From assembly GCA_004295015.1 (NCBI GenBank), contig SHNE01000035.1:62001-126000 (forward strand): a stretch of 64,000 nucleotides of DNA, read 5' to 3'. The notes below the pieces were generated by a model, which had not been told where the DNA came from, did not search any database, and was given only the letters and a program-made list of their open reading frames with translations. Shown piece after piece: positions 1 through 8,144 of this stretch. Source of the DNA: Bacteroidota bacterium (lineage in GTDB: Bacteria > Bacteroidota > Bacteroidia > AKYH767-A > 2013-40CM-41-45). How positions within the stretch are numbered: position 1 is the stretch's first letter; each line of letters begins with the position of its first letter. Made by a program: the position numbers and the translations under genes.

Positions 1-1274
1 ATTACTCCAATACACAGGATCTGGCAGAAGAAAATTTAAAAAGCAGTTTGCATACTATTATCACGAATGGATATGTGTCGCTTATTTATGGCCCGGCGCG
101 TGATGAAATGTTTATGGTTATAGACAATCAGGCTGTCAACGGCCAGGGGGCTTCTCAAAACACACTGGAAAGTATTTACACCGGACAGCTTGCAGTTGGC
201 TATACTTCCCGCACAGATGCACAGAATACTTTTCTGTTTAATACGGAGCATACATTTCCTCAGTCTTTATTTACCAGTCTTGAGCCAATGAAATCCGATT
301 TGCATCATTTGTTTCCGACGGATGATGTCTCTAACAGCAATCGAGCAGATAATCCTTTCGGAGTTGTAACTAATCCAAGCTGGACCGGTGGGGGGTCTAA
401 ATCTAACGGAACTATTTTTGAGCCACGTGACATACAAAAAGGGAGATCCGCACGGGCGATGTTTTACTTTGTTCTGCGGTATGAAAACTATTCTAATTTT
501 TTGAATTCACAGGAAAGTATTTTACGCAATTGGCACAGCACCTATTCCCCGGATGCCATAGATATAAAACGAAACAATGATATTTTTTCATTTCAGAATA
601 ATAGAAATCCATTTATAGACTACCCCCAATTCATAGATAGAATCACCTCTTTGTCAACTTTATCGATTGCTCCGCAGCTAAGCTCGCTTGATATCACCCA
701 GGATACCTTGGTTTACGGAACGGTTCCATCAAACAGCAATACTGATTTTCGATTGGTGCTTGTGAATAAGGGAAATACAGCCATCACTTTTAGTCAGTTT
801 AGTTTATCTCATCCCGGAAAGCTTTCTTTCCAAAGTTCAGGAAATGATACAACTCTGAATCCGGGCGAGGCGCTTACTTTAGACATTCGGTATTTCTCCA
901 CTACAACAGACTCTTTGCGCGGGTGGCTGAGTTTTCAGACAAATGTGAATGGTATGAGTCAGGTGAACATACCGATTTTTGTGAACGACCTTATCTTTAC
1001 AGGAATTTCTACAGTTGGGACGAAGTTGTTTAGCCTATACCCCAATCCTTCAGGAGACATTGTTCATTTGAATTTTGGGAATGAAGTGCAAGGTAATGCT
1101 GACATAAAGCTTTTCTCTATGAGTGGCATCCTGCTGAAGCAATACCTGGTTCAAGACCACTCACGAGATTTTGAAATTGAATTAGGCGACATTGCTGCAG
1201 GTGTTTATTTTGTTCAATACATCAACCGACTGTCAGGGGCGCAAAACACACATCGATTCATCAAATTGAATTAA
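1..1274 (+). CDS. Secreted endonuclease I family nuclease with T9SS sorting domain (5' truncated)
   Basis: The reading frame is open to the left edge (first whole codon at 3-5), so the N-terminus and signal peptide lie outside the window. The TTG at 48 is not a convincing start because coding sequence continues upstream of it. Around 240-330 the protein has the endonuclease I (PF04231) signature: TEHTFPQSLF with the catalytic-type His, then MKSDLHHLFPTD. Around 420-480 comes FEPRDIQKGRSARAMFYF. The family cleaves DNA or RNA non-specifically outside the cytoplasm. A beta-sandwich region follows, then a type A sorting domain that starts near SLYPNPSG and ends with VYFVQYI and a basic tail, which predicts export through T9SS. 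Nutrient scavenging or degradation of extracellular DNA is inferred. Confidence 0.85.
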   Translation, partial: YSNTQDLAEENLKSSLHTIITNGYVSLIYGPARDEMFMVIDNQAVNGQGASQNTLESIYTGQLAVGYTSRTDAQNTFLFNTEHTFPQSLFTSLEPMKSDLHHLFPTDDVSNSNRADNPFGVVTNPSWTGGGSKSNGTIFEPRDIQKGRSARAMFYFVLRYENYSNFLNSQESILRNWHSTYSPDAIDIKRNNDIFSFQNNRNPFIDYPQFIDRITSLSTLSIAPQLSSLDITQDTLVYGTVPSNSNTDFRLVLVNKGNTAITFSQFSLSHPGKLSFQSSGNDTTLNPGEALTLDIRYFSTTTDSLRGWLSFQTNVNGMSQVNIPIFVNDLIFTGISTVGTKLFSLYPNPSGDIVHLNFGNEVQGNADIKLFSMSGILLKQYLVQDHSRDFEIELGDIAAGVYFVQYINRLSGAQNTHRFIKLN

Positions 1275-1490
1275 TTTTTTTGGTCCCTGGTTTCAGGAAT
1301 TCCCGCTATAGTACAAGTTGAATTAAATGACAAACGGATACTGCTCTTAGCCAAAGCTTCTCCTGAAGCATAAAAATTAATAGTTATATACAGTTGATTA
1401 TCAATCTATTATTTGCGAGCCGAAATGTCCTTATTGTAGTATTTTATGCTTTTTCCTAATTTGTATGCCTAACCTAAAACACACAAACAC

Positions 1491-2096
1491 ATGAAAAAAA
1501 TTTTCACAAACCTGCTGATGATGATGTTCTTGTTATCAGTGACCAATGTAATTGCGCAAGAGAAAGCTGAAGAGGCTGTCGGTGCGCAAAATGCGGCAGC
1601 TAGTGCTGAAGGAGCTGCATGGGAAAAGTACATGGCTGTTGGCGATATGCATAGAATGCTGGCTGAGGCGGATGGTGACTGGAAAGCTGAGATGGAATTT
1701 TGGTCAGCGCCAGGAGCGCCTTCTGAGAAATCGACGGCCAGTTGTAAAAACGAAATGATTCTTGGAGGTCGTTACCAACAATCGACTTTTGAGGGTTCGG
1801 TGATGGGTATGCCATTTGAAGGCAAGGGTCTGATAGGCTATGATAATTTGAAGAAAGTATTTATTAATACATGGATAGATAATATGGGAACAGGCGTATC
1901 CTATTCAGAAGGAACTTATGATCCTAAAACAAAGTCCATTACTTTTAAAGGTGACACCATGGATCCTATGTCAGGTAAAATGGTCAAGACCCGTTCCGTT
2001 TATAAGTTCGTGGATGACGCCCACCATCTTTTTGAAATGTACATGACCTATGATGGAAAAGAGGTAAAAACCATGGCTATAAATTATACCAGGTAA
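1491..2096 (+). CDS. DUF1579 family exported protein
   Basis: This 201-residue protein starts with a clear signal peptide (MKKIFTNLLMMMFLLSV... cleaved after VIAQ). The mature part has the DUF1579 (PF07617) pattern: a GDW-type motif (ADGDWKAEMEFW), then GGRYQQSTFEG, GIGY-like GLIGYDN and WIDNMGTG. The family is a small lipocalin-like beta barrel with no established substrate. It stands alone, with a possible large stem-loop after the stop. The start is the only Met before the signal sequence. Family assignment is fairly safe; the function is unknown. Confidence 0.8.
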   Translation: MKKIFTNLLMMMFLLSVTNVIAQEKAEEAVGAQNAAASAEGAAWEKYMAVGDMHRMLAEADGDWKAEMEFWSAPGAPSEKSTASCKNEMILGGRYQQSTFEGSVMGMPFEGKGLIGYDNLKKVFINTWIDNMGTGVSYSEGTYDPKTKSITFKGDTMDPMSGKMVKTRSVYKFVDDAHHLFEMYMTYDGKEVKTMAINYTR

Positions 2097-2118
2097 TTTC
2101 AGCTTTTAGAGCATTAAG

Positions 2119-2167
2119 TAAACCGTAATATCTTTTCGGGCTCTTTGACCGGAAGCGTTACGGTTTA
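2119..2167 (+). terminator. Stem-loop downstream of the DUF1579 gene, possible terminator
   Basis: A perfect 10-bp inverted repeat (TAAACCGTAA at 2119-2128, TTACGGTTTA at 2158-2167) encloses a 29-base loop and is followed by an AT-rich run with several T's. The long loop and the weak T-tract make terminator activity uncertain. Confidence 0.4.
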
Positions 2168-2278
2168 TTTATTATATTGTCTTTTATGCAAAAAGGATTT
2201 TAATAAACATGAATTGAGGCATCAAATTCTTTTTCTTGCTTTTTTCAATTATCATTTACACTCAAAGGTCAGATATAT

Positions 2279-2692
2279 ATGCAGGAACGATCGCTCATTT
2301 TGATAAGAGGACTTCCGGGTTCCGGGAAAACGAGTCTTGCCAGACTACTGTCTGAAAATGCGAAGTATCCGGTTTTCTCCATTGATGATTATTTCACTGA
2401 TGTCGAAAGCGGAAGCTATTGTTTCGATCATAAGGCAAATCATTTAGCTTATGCAGCATGTGAAAGGAACACGGAATTGAGCATGCAAGAAAAAGTGGAG
2501 AAAGTGCTGGTAGATAATACTTTCACCTTAGAATGGGAAATGAGTCCTTATTTTCTTCTTGCAAAGGAATATGGTTATAGGGTGTTTGTGATTACTGTGG
2601 AGAACAGGCATGGTTCCGAGAATATTCATGGTATATCAAAAGAGCAAATTGAGAAAATGGCTTCAAAATACAAGGTAATTCTTCATCCATAA
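2279..2692 (+). CDS. Small P-loop ATPase/kinase, AAA_33 / N4BP2-like
   Basis: A 137-residue cytoplasmic protein with a Walker A motif at residues 10-17 (GLPGSGKT), followed by SIDDYF, typical of the AAA_33/zeta-toxin-like kinase fold in N4BP2-like proteins. VLVDNTF at about residues 79-85 is the conserved strand of these proteins (DNT motif). The family phosphorylates small molecules or polynucleotide ends, but the substrate here is unknown. There is no antitoxin-like neighbour, so a toxin role is not supported. It lies just upstream of the cyclophilin gene on the same strand (58-base gap) and may be co-transcribed with it. Confidence 0.75.
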   Translation: MQERSLILIRGLPGSGKTSLARLLSENAKYPVFSIDDYFTDVESGSYCFDHKANHLAYAACERNTELSMQEKVEKVLVDNTFTLEWEMSPYFLLAKEYGYRVFVITVENRHGSENIHGISKEQIEKMASKYKVILHP

Positions 2693-2750
2693 AGGGAAAT
2701 GCCTTCAAATTCATTAACTTCGCATTCTTAAAATTAAACACAATTTCAGG

Positions 2751-3191
2751 ATGAAAACAGCGATAATGCATACCAGTAAAGGGTTGATGAAAATTGAACT
2801 CTATGAAAAAGATGCTCCCGGCACAGTAAAGAATTTTGTAGATCTGATTCAGAAGGGATTTTATAATGGCTTAACCTTTCACCGGGTAATTCCTGACTTC
2901 GTGATTCAGGGAGGCTGTCCACAAGGTACCGGGACTGGTGGTCCGGGATACAAAATAAAATGTGAGTTGGATGGAGAGAATCAGCGCCATGACCGTGGTG
3001 TGTTGTCTATGGCTCATGCCGGAAAAGATACCGGGGGGTCGCAGTTTTTCATCTGTCATAGTCGTACCAACACAGCTCATTTGGACAGGAAGCACACCTG
3101 CTTTGGCAAGGTGATCGAAGGGCTGGAGGTTATAGATCAGATTCGGCAGGGCGATGAGATTGAAAAGATCGAAGTGCTTGAACAAGCTTAA
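2751..3191 (+). CDS. ppiB: Peptidyl-prolyl cis-trans isomerase, cyclophilin type
   Basis: A 146-residue single-domain cyclophilin with no signal peptide, so it should be cytoplasmic. The active-site motif [19 protein letters not shown] is present, followed by [19 protein letters not shown] with the conserved SMA and GSQFFI elements and by [15 protein letters not shown]. The family catalyses prolyl isomerisation during folding. The length is normal for bacterial PpiB, at the short end. A strong intrinsic terminator follows 75 bases after the stop. Confidence 0.93.
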   Translation: MKTAIMHTSKGLMKIELYEKDAPGTVKNFVDLIQKGFYNGLTFHRVIPDFVIQGGCPQGTGTGGPGYKIKCELDGENQRHDRGVLSMAHAGKDTGGSQFFICHSRTNTAHLDRKHTCFGKVIEGLEVIDQIRQGDEIEKIEVLEQA

Positions 3192-3265
3192 TGGAAGATC
3201 AGATACTGATTGAAATATATTTTCCCGAAAAGGAAATGCAGATACATCCATACTATAGTTGAACG

Positions 3266-3297
3266 AAGAGGTGCTGTTTGATGCACCTCTTTTTTTA
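3266..3297 (+). terminator. Intrinsic terminator of the cyclophilin gene
   Basis: A 9-bp stem (AAGAGGTGC at 3266-3274 with GCACCTCTT at 3283-3291), an 8-base loop and a run of seven T's from 3290 make a textbook Rho-independent terminator. Confidence 0.9.
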
Positions 3298-3479
3298 TCT
3301 GCATTTTAAAATATTAACAAAGCGAGCAGCAATTTTTTAATGGCCATTTCGTTCAATTTTTTTACAGTCAATTATTAGAAGTGTTTTGTTGATAAATTGT
3401 AAGTTCTACAATGAAATGGGCACCGTGTGCCTTTAATTTCGCCTATATTATTTATTAAAGGTTTTAATTCTGCCCGGAA

Positions 3480-3887
3480 ATGTTTTTTAAAGATCATTTG
3501 GTTTATAAAAGTGTTTTGTTGATCGATGATAGTGAGTCAGACAATCTGATTAATCGTTCAATCATACTCCAAAACAATTTTGCTTCGAGTGTTTCCAGTG
3601 TGACTTCAGCACTGCAGGGTATCGAGTACCTAAAGAATGAGTATAGTTTCCATGGAAAAAGGCCTGATTTAATTTTTCTGGATATCAAAATGCCTGATGT
3701 GGATGGTTTCGGATTTTTGAAACTTTTTGACAAGCTGGACAATTCAATACGTCATCAAACAAGTATAATCATGCTGAGTTCTTCCACAGACCTGATTGAT
3801 TATTACCGGGCCATTCGAAATCCCTATGTTTTGAATTACCTTAAGAAGCCCTTGAATATCGTAGAACTGATGTCCATTGCTGCCTAG
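3480..3887 (+). CDS. Single-domain response regulator (CheY-like receiver)
   Basis: A 135-residue stand-alone receiver domain. It has the acidic pair in LLIDDSESDN (about residues 15-20), the phospho-acceptor Asp in LIFLDIKMPDVDGF (around residue 62), the Ser of IIMLSSS and the conserved Lys of NYLKKPLN. No output domain is present. Such proteins in Bacteroidota are usually phosphorylated by hybrid kinases encoded elsewhere, and no kinase is adjacent. The variant resembles the Rcp1-like subgroup with DDSESDN. The start follows a TAATTTCG near-match to a -7 box at about 3433. A 15-base stretch from its 5' end is duplicated upstream (see findings). Confidence 0.85.
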   Translation: MFFKDHLVYKSVLLIDDSESDNLINRSIILQNNFASSVSSVTSALQGIEYLKNEYSFHGKRPDLIFLDIKMPDVDGFGFLKLFDKLDNSIRHQTSIIMLSSSTDLIDYYRAIRNPYVLNYLKKPLNIVELMSIAA

Positions 3888-4027
3888 GTAGCTAGAATCC
3901 AATTTAGAAAAAGCCGGGACAATTGAAGTTCATTCGGACGTAATTTCTCTACCATCCGAGGGTATTAGTGAATTTTTATTGGCAGGTTTGATTAGAAGAT
4001 GGATAAATCGTATATTTCATAATGTTC

Positions 4028-4076
4028 ATGCTCAGCAGAGTTAAAACACCTGTTGAGCATCCCAAATAATTTTTGG
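4028..4076. other. Two consecutive hairpins in the 3888-4205 intergenic region
   Basis: The 318-base gap between the receiver gene and the repeat protein holds no gene. It contains an 11-bp stem with one G-T pair (ATGCTCAGCAG at 4028-4038 and CTGTTGAGCAT at 4050-4060). Immediately after is a 5-bp CCAAA/TTTGG stem (4062-4066 and 4072-4076). This may be a terminator or leader element for the flanking genes. No long T-tract follows. Confidence 0.35.
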
Positions 4077-4106
4077 TCTTGAAAAGCCAATGATAAATAA
4101 ACATGT

Positions 4107-4114
4107 TATTTTTG
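4107..4114 (+). promoter_or_regulatory. Candidate -7 box for the repeat-protein gene
   Basis: TATTTTTG fits the Bacteroidota -7 consensus TAnnTTTG and would give a leader of about 85-90 bases. No well-spaced TTG or TTTG -33 element was seen, so support is partial. Confidence 0.35.
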
Positions 4115-4205
4115 TTCATGTTTTCACATTGAATGAAAACGGAACATTCTTCTCTCAAAATAGTAAGAAGCTCTACGCTACACCATACTAACCATACCAC
4201 GCTGC

Positions 4206-6500
4206 ATGAAAACCACCAACTTTCCATTTAAGGTTTCTGTTTTACCAATAGTGTCTTTGTTTTTTTTGCTAAGCTTCAGCATTCCGGTCAGAACGCTTGC
4301 TATTGAGCCCCTCACTCCATCATCCCTCATAACTTTTAGTGTTACCAGCTGTAATGAAGTAGATATAAGTTGGGTTCAGGGGGATGGATTTAGACGACTT
4401 GTCGTGGGTTCAGTGGGTGTTCCGGTAAGTAGTTTCCCTGTTGATGGAGTGAGTTATGTTGCAGGTAGTATTTTTGGTTCAGGATCAAATCTTGGCAACA
4501 ACAATTATGTAGTTTATAGTGCTACCGGTAACAATGTGACAGTCACAACGCTTAACGCTAATAAGACTTACTACTTTGCAATATTCGAATATAACGGAAC
4601 CGGTGGGAGCAGTGATTATCTTACTTCAATATATCCTGAAGCAGATACGATTCCTTTTGGTGTGAGTATTCAAATTGTAGCCTCTGATACAATTTTGTGT
4701 AATGGTGCTTCGGTTACACTTGATGCATCCGGAGCCAACAGTTACACCTGGTCACCGCCTAGTGGCTTGTCAGGCACAAGCGGTCCGTCCGTGACCGCTT
4801 CTCCATCGGCAACGACACGATATTCTGTGCTGGGTACAGACCTATCAGGATGTCAGGCATATGAACGAATTACACTTACTGTCAATCCCCGGCCTACGGT
4901 CACATTGGCAAATCAACCGAGTTCTTGTATAGACGACAATGACAGAGTCTTGACCGGCGGTTCACCTTCGGGCGGTGTTTATAGCGGCCCCGGTGTAAGC
5001 GGAGGTATGTTTGATCCGTCGGCGGCGGGCACAGGATTCCATACAATTACATATACCTATACCAATGCGCAAGGATGTTCTTCGGCAGCAACAAAGACTA
5101 TTACGGTTTATGGCTTGCCGACAGTTACCCTTTCGAACTTTCCAAGTCGTTGTTTTAATGCCGGAGAAGTTACCTTGAGTGGAGGAAATCCCAGCGGAGG
5201 AACGTACAGCGGTCCGGGAATCACCGCCGGCGTTTTCGATCCTGCAGCAGCCGGTGTCGGCACACATACAGTAACGTATAATTATTCCGATTCTCATGGT
5301 TGTTCAAGTTCCGCAACTTCCTCGATTGTGGTTAATCCCGCACCTACTGTAACCTTGGCCAGCTTTAATGTAGTTTGTATAAACACAGCAGCCTTCCCAT
5401 TGACAGGCGGCAGTCCAAGTGGAGGCTTGTATAGTGGTACAGGTGTCTCTGCAGGAAATTTTGATCCCTCAGTTGCCGGTGTAGGAACACATACAATTTC
5501 TTATCGCTTCACCAATGCTCAAGGATGTTCCGATTCTGCAACAGCCACTATACAGGTAGGTGGTCTGCCTGCCGTTACACTTAATCCGTTTAGCGAGGTT
5601 TGTCTGAGTGCAGCATCATTTACTTTAAGTGGAGGAAATCCACTGGGTGGTGTTTTCAGCGGAGATGGGGTAAGTTCAAATGTTTTTTCACCTTCAGTAG
5701 CAGACACAGGGAGTCACGTTATAGTATATACTTATACAAACGCAAATGGCTGTGTGAACAGCGCCAGCTCCTCTATCACTGTAAATCCGGCACCAACGGT
5801 TTCTATAGGTACCTTTAATGATGTGTGCGCTAACACCGGACCGGTAAGCCTGACAAGTGGCATGCCTTCCGGGGGGATCTATAGTGGGACTGCTGTTGCA
5901 GGAACAACCTTCTATACAGGTATTGCGGGACCAGGGACTTTCACTATCAATTATACAGTGACAGATTCTAATTCATGTTCGGCTACTGCTTCCCAAAGTA
6001 TAAATGTTCGTCCGGTTCCTGTGGTGAATTTGGGCCCCGATTCGACAATTTGTATGGATATGAATATTGTATTGAATGCAGGACCGGGATTTAGCAGTTA
6101 TGCATGGAATACCGGATCGAATTCTCAGACAATCACAGTAGATACAACGGGCAGAGGCACCGGGACATTTTCATTCAGAGTCAGTGTATCCAGTATTTAT
6201 GGTTGTGTCGGAAAGGATACCGTTGAAGTAACTATTGATATTTGTACCGGTCTAGATGAAGTTGGATCAGCGAGGAAAGATTTTATGCTCTATCCTAATC
6301 CGTTCAGTACGACCTTTCAATTGGAGAGTGAAGAGATGCTGAGCTTATTTGTATACGATCAGACAGGACGTCTGTTAGAGATAATCGAGAATCGGAATGG
6401 AACTATTCATGCCGGAAAAAATTTGGCAACAGGAATATATCTGGTGGAAATCCGAACCAAAGATTTTTCGAAGGCAATGTTGATGGTTAAAACAGATTAA
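4206..6500 (+). CDS. T9SS-secreted repeat protein (five 75-residue Ig/PKD-like repeats)
   Basis: A 764-residue exported protein. Residues 1-33 are a signal peptide. Residues 35-150 resemble a fibronectin III-like module (ITFSVTSCNEVDISW). About 155-229 is a first PKD-like domain with two Cys. Residues 230-604 are five tandem repeats of exactly 75 residues, beginning PTVTL/PAVTL/PTVSI, each with Cys at repeat positions 12 and 62 and a central SGG.PSGG.YSG motif. A further PVVNLGPD domain follows, then a type A sorting domain (LYPNPFSTTFQLE ... GKNLATGIYLVEI) ending in a basic tail. A role as a cell-surface adhesin or filament is inferred from architecture. No enzymatic domain was seen. Confidence 0.88.
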   Translation: MKTTNFPFKVSVLPIVSLFFLLSFSIPVRTLAIEPLTPSSLITFSVTSCNEVDISWVQGDGFRRLVVGSVGVPVSSFPVDGVSYVAGSIFGSGSNLGNNNYVVYSATGNNVTVTTLNANKTYYFAIFEYNGTGGSSDYLTSIYPEADTIPFGVSIQIVASDTILCNGASVTLDASGANSYTWSPPSGLSGTSGPSVTASPSATTRYSVLGTDLSGCQAYERITLTVNPRPTVTLANQPSSCIDDNDRVLTGGSPSGGVYSGPGVSGGMFDPSAAGTGFHTITYTYTNAQGCSSAATKTITVYGLPTVTLSNFPSRCFNAGEVTLSGGNPSGGTYSGPGITAGVFDPAAAGVGTHTVTYNYSDSHGCSSSATSSIVVNPAPTVTLASFNVVCINTAAFPLTGGSPSGGLYSGTGVSAGNFDPSVAGVGTHTISYRFTNAQGCSDSATATIQVGGLPAVTLNPFSEVCLSAASFTLSGGNPLGGVFSGDGVSSNVFSPSVADTGSHVIVYTYTNANGCVNSASSSITVNPAPTVSIGTFNDVCANTGPVSLTSGMPSGGIYSGTAVAGTTFYTGIAGPGTFTINYTVTDSNSCSATASQSINVRPVPVVNLGPDSTICMDMNIVLNAGPGFSSYAWNTGSNSQTITVDTTGRGTGTFSFRVSVSSIYGCVGKDTVEVTIDICTGLDEVGSARKDFMLYPNPFSTTFQLESEEMLSLFVYDQTGRLLEIIENRNGTIHAGKNLATGIYLVEIRTKDFSKAMLMVKTD
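4893..6017 (+). repeat. Five in-frame tandem repeats of 225 bp
   Basis: Repeat units start at 4893, 5118, 5343, 5568 and 5793, each exactly 225 bases (75 codons). A diverged related domain begins at 6018. Amino-acid patterns are strongly conserved while the DNA is diverged, so the array is old and under selection for length. Confidence 0.95.
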
Positions 6501-6541
6501 GCAAGCGAATAATTTTTCAGCTTTAAAATGATCTGAAAGGA

Positions 6542-8011
6542 TTATATTTTTTCGAGAGCTTCCAGTAATCGTACCATTGCCAGCGTATCCATTTTGCAAT
6601 AGGCCAAAAGTTGTTTTCTTATTGCATCGACATCGGCATTCTTATCATAGATCAATTGTTCAAAAGCAAGGCTTGCTGAACCGCCATCAGCAATTTCCAG
6701 TGCGTCGTAGTTCATTTCAGGAACGACTGCCGGCAACACTTGTTTGATCGAATAAGAACCATTCATCTCAGGTTTATAATACCAGCCTTTTCTGAAAGGA
6801 GGCATAAGGTCTATCAGGCGCTCACATCGATCTTCTATTTCGTTTTTATATTTAGGGAAGTCCCTGGCAATTGACTCAAGTATTGAGCGTTCAAAGCTGA
6901 CATTGTATGCAAGAATACTTCCTGAAGATCCGGTGTCTTCCAATAATTGCTCAATGAATGGAATGCGTGGATCACCTGTGATCGGGGCTAAAAACTCGGT
7001 GTGTTTTAATGAAGCCGATTTGGATTTTTTATAGTGCAGGGAATATTGAAAAGCAATTTGTTGGTATGGTTTGCTTTTGGGATACAATGGGACTGCGGGC
7101 TGAAATGTTTCGAAGTCCATGAAGTAAAGAGGATATGAGAATTCTTTCAGAAAATTTCTGACAGATACTGAGTCAATATTGGTTTTCCCGTTTAAATGAC
7201 ACTCAACTTGCATCGATTGGTACTCATTGAGAACAATTTCTTCAGTAAGATCTTCGAAACGGAGGATTCCGTTTTCATAAAGTTCAAATTTTTTATTTGA
7301 ACGAAGTCCCGAAATTGAAAACACGGAAGGCTCCGGAATATGCTTCCAGCAATGATGCATAAATTCACATGAATAAGGCTCGAAACAATGGGTGCCAATA
7401 CCAATTTTTGGTTCCTTCTTTGATTCAATCAATAATTTTAATTCAGATATTTTATTTTTTATAAAAGATTGCTGATCGACGGCTTCGTCTTTTACAGATT
7501 CCATGAAGAATAATTCTTCAAGTACCAGGTTTTTTTTTCGAACGTATTCATTGTTCAGATGAACAATAAATATATCTGCGAGCTCTATTTCTGATTTGGT
7601 GATAACATGATATTGTAAGGCTGCATCGAGGATATTTACATCCTTGACACTTGTTGAGCTCTTTACCTCGTATGCCTTCCACTTGCCATTTTTTTTCACA
7701 AGAATGTCTACTGCTGCCAGCACTCCCTGATACTGAAAGGCTGCCTCATAAATTATTTTTACGCCTTGATCAATGAGGTCTTTGGTTAGCTTAACGGATT
7801 TCTGGTACTCGAATGGAGTTTCGGGTGAAGCATCTGTTCCCCCCGGGAATAATTCGCGGGCTAGCTGACCAACAGAAGTCCCTCTGTCAAAAACAGCCTG
7901 CTGCATTTCAGAAACCTCTAATCTTAGATCTCTTCTGAATTTATTAAAATAAAGTCTTTTAAGACATTGTGTTCCGTATAGAAAAGTGGACTTAGATAGA
8001 ATATGGCGCAT
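6542..8011 (-). CDS. DUF2779 protein: Fe-S PD-(D/E)XK nuclease fused to a DEDD exonuclease
   Basis: This 489-residue protein matches the DUF2779 (PF11074) family. The N-terminal half looks like a Cas4/RecB-type nuclease: D102 followed by E115-V-K117 as the catalytic core. Four Cys that could bind a 4Fe-4S cluster are C16, C209, C215 and C221, in a C-x5-C-x5-C context ending HHCW. The C-terminal half resembles a DEDDy 3'-5' exonuclease: D299-F-E301, N370-x-x-F-E374, and Y471-x-x-x-D475 at the C-terminus. All key residues are intact. The family has no settled function. Its promoter region carries the same operator-like site as the WYL regulator gene upstream (gap 133 bases), so it is probably controlled by that regulator. 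Confidence 0.85.
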   Translation of the reverse strand: MRHILSKSTFLYGTQCLKRLYFNKFRRDLRLEVSEMQQAVFDRGTSVGQLARELFPGGTDASPETPFEYQKSVKLTKDLIDQGVKIIYEAAFQYQGVLAAVDILVKKNGKWKAYEVKSSTSVKDVNILDAALQYHVITKSEIELADIFIVHLNNEYVRKKNLVLEELFFMESVKDEAVDQQSFIKNKISELKLLIESKKEPKIGIGTHCFEPYSCEFMHHCWKHIPEPSVFSISGLRSNKKFELYENGILRFEDLTEEIVLNEYQSMQVECHLNGKTNIDSVSVRNFLKEFSYPLYFMDFETFQPAVPLYPKSKPYQQIAFQYSLHYKKSKSASLKHTEFLAPITGDPRIPFIEQLLEDTGSSGSILAYNVSFERSILESIARDFPKYKNEIEDRCERLIDLMPPFRKGWYYKPEMNGSYSIKQVLPAVVPEMNYDALEIADGGSASLAFEQLIYDKNADVDAIRKQLLAYCKMDTLAMVRLLEALEKI

Positions 8012-8030
8012 AAACTAAAATGTTTGACTT

Positions 8031-8038
8031 CAAAGATA
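8031..8038 (-). promoter_or_regulatory. -7 box of the DUF2779 gene
   Basis: On the minus strand this reads TATCTTTG, a full match to TAnnTTTG, 19 bases upstream of the ATG at 8011. The predicted leader is about 14 bases. The operator-like element at 8048-8065 covers the place where the -33 element should be. Confidence 0.6.
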
Positions 8039-8047
8039 ATGCAGAAG

Positions 8048-8065
8048 TACGCAACCTATATGCGT
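8048..8065 (-). promoter_or_regulatory. Operator-like element A (shared with the WYL gene promoter)
   Basis: Minus-strand sequence ACGCATATAGGTTGCGTA. It has inverted arms ACGCA/TGCGT separated by 7 bases. Sixteen of 18 positions match the element upstream of the WYL gene at 9170-9187. It lies about 10 bases upstream of the -7 box, over the -33 region, which suits a repressor or an activator site. Binding by the adjacent WYL protein is inferred. Confidence 0.6.
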
Positions 8066-8144
8066 TAGGGTAGTTTATCAAGTAACGTAAAAAACAGGTA
8101 TAACTGACTTGTGAAGAAACAAAAGTTGCAAAATGGGTGAGAAA

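Noticed and set aside
2279-2692. Zeta-like toxin of a toxin-antitoxin pair
   Set aside because: There is a P-loop kinase domain but no small antitoxin gene next to it and no toxin-specific motif.
2871-3251. A 126-codon minus-strand frame opposite the cyclophilin gene
   Set aside because: It mirrors the conserved cyclophilin coding region and shows no protein family features of its own.
4893-6017. Regularly spaced repeats considered as a CRISPR or satellite array
   Set aside because: The 225-bp units are in frame, diverged at DNA level and encode Ig/PKD-like domains; no short identical repeats with unique spacers are present.
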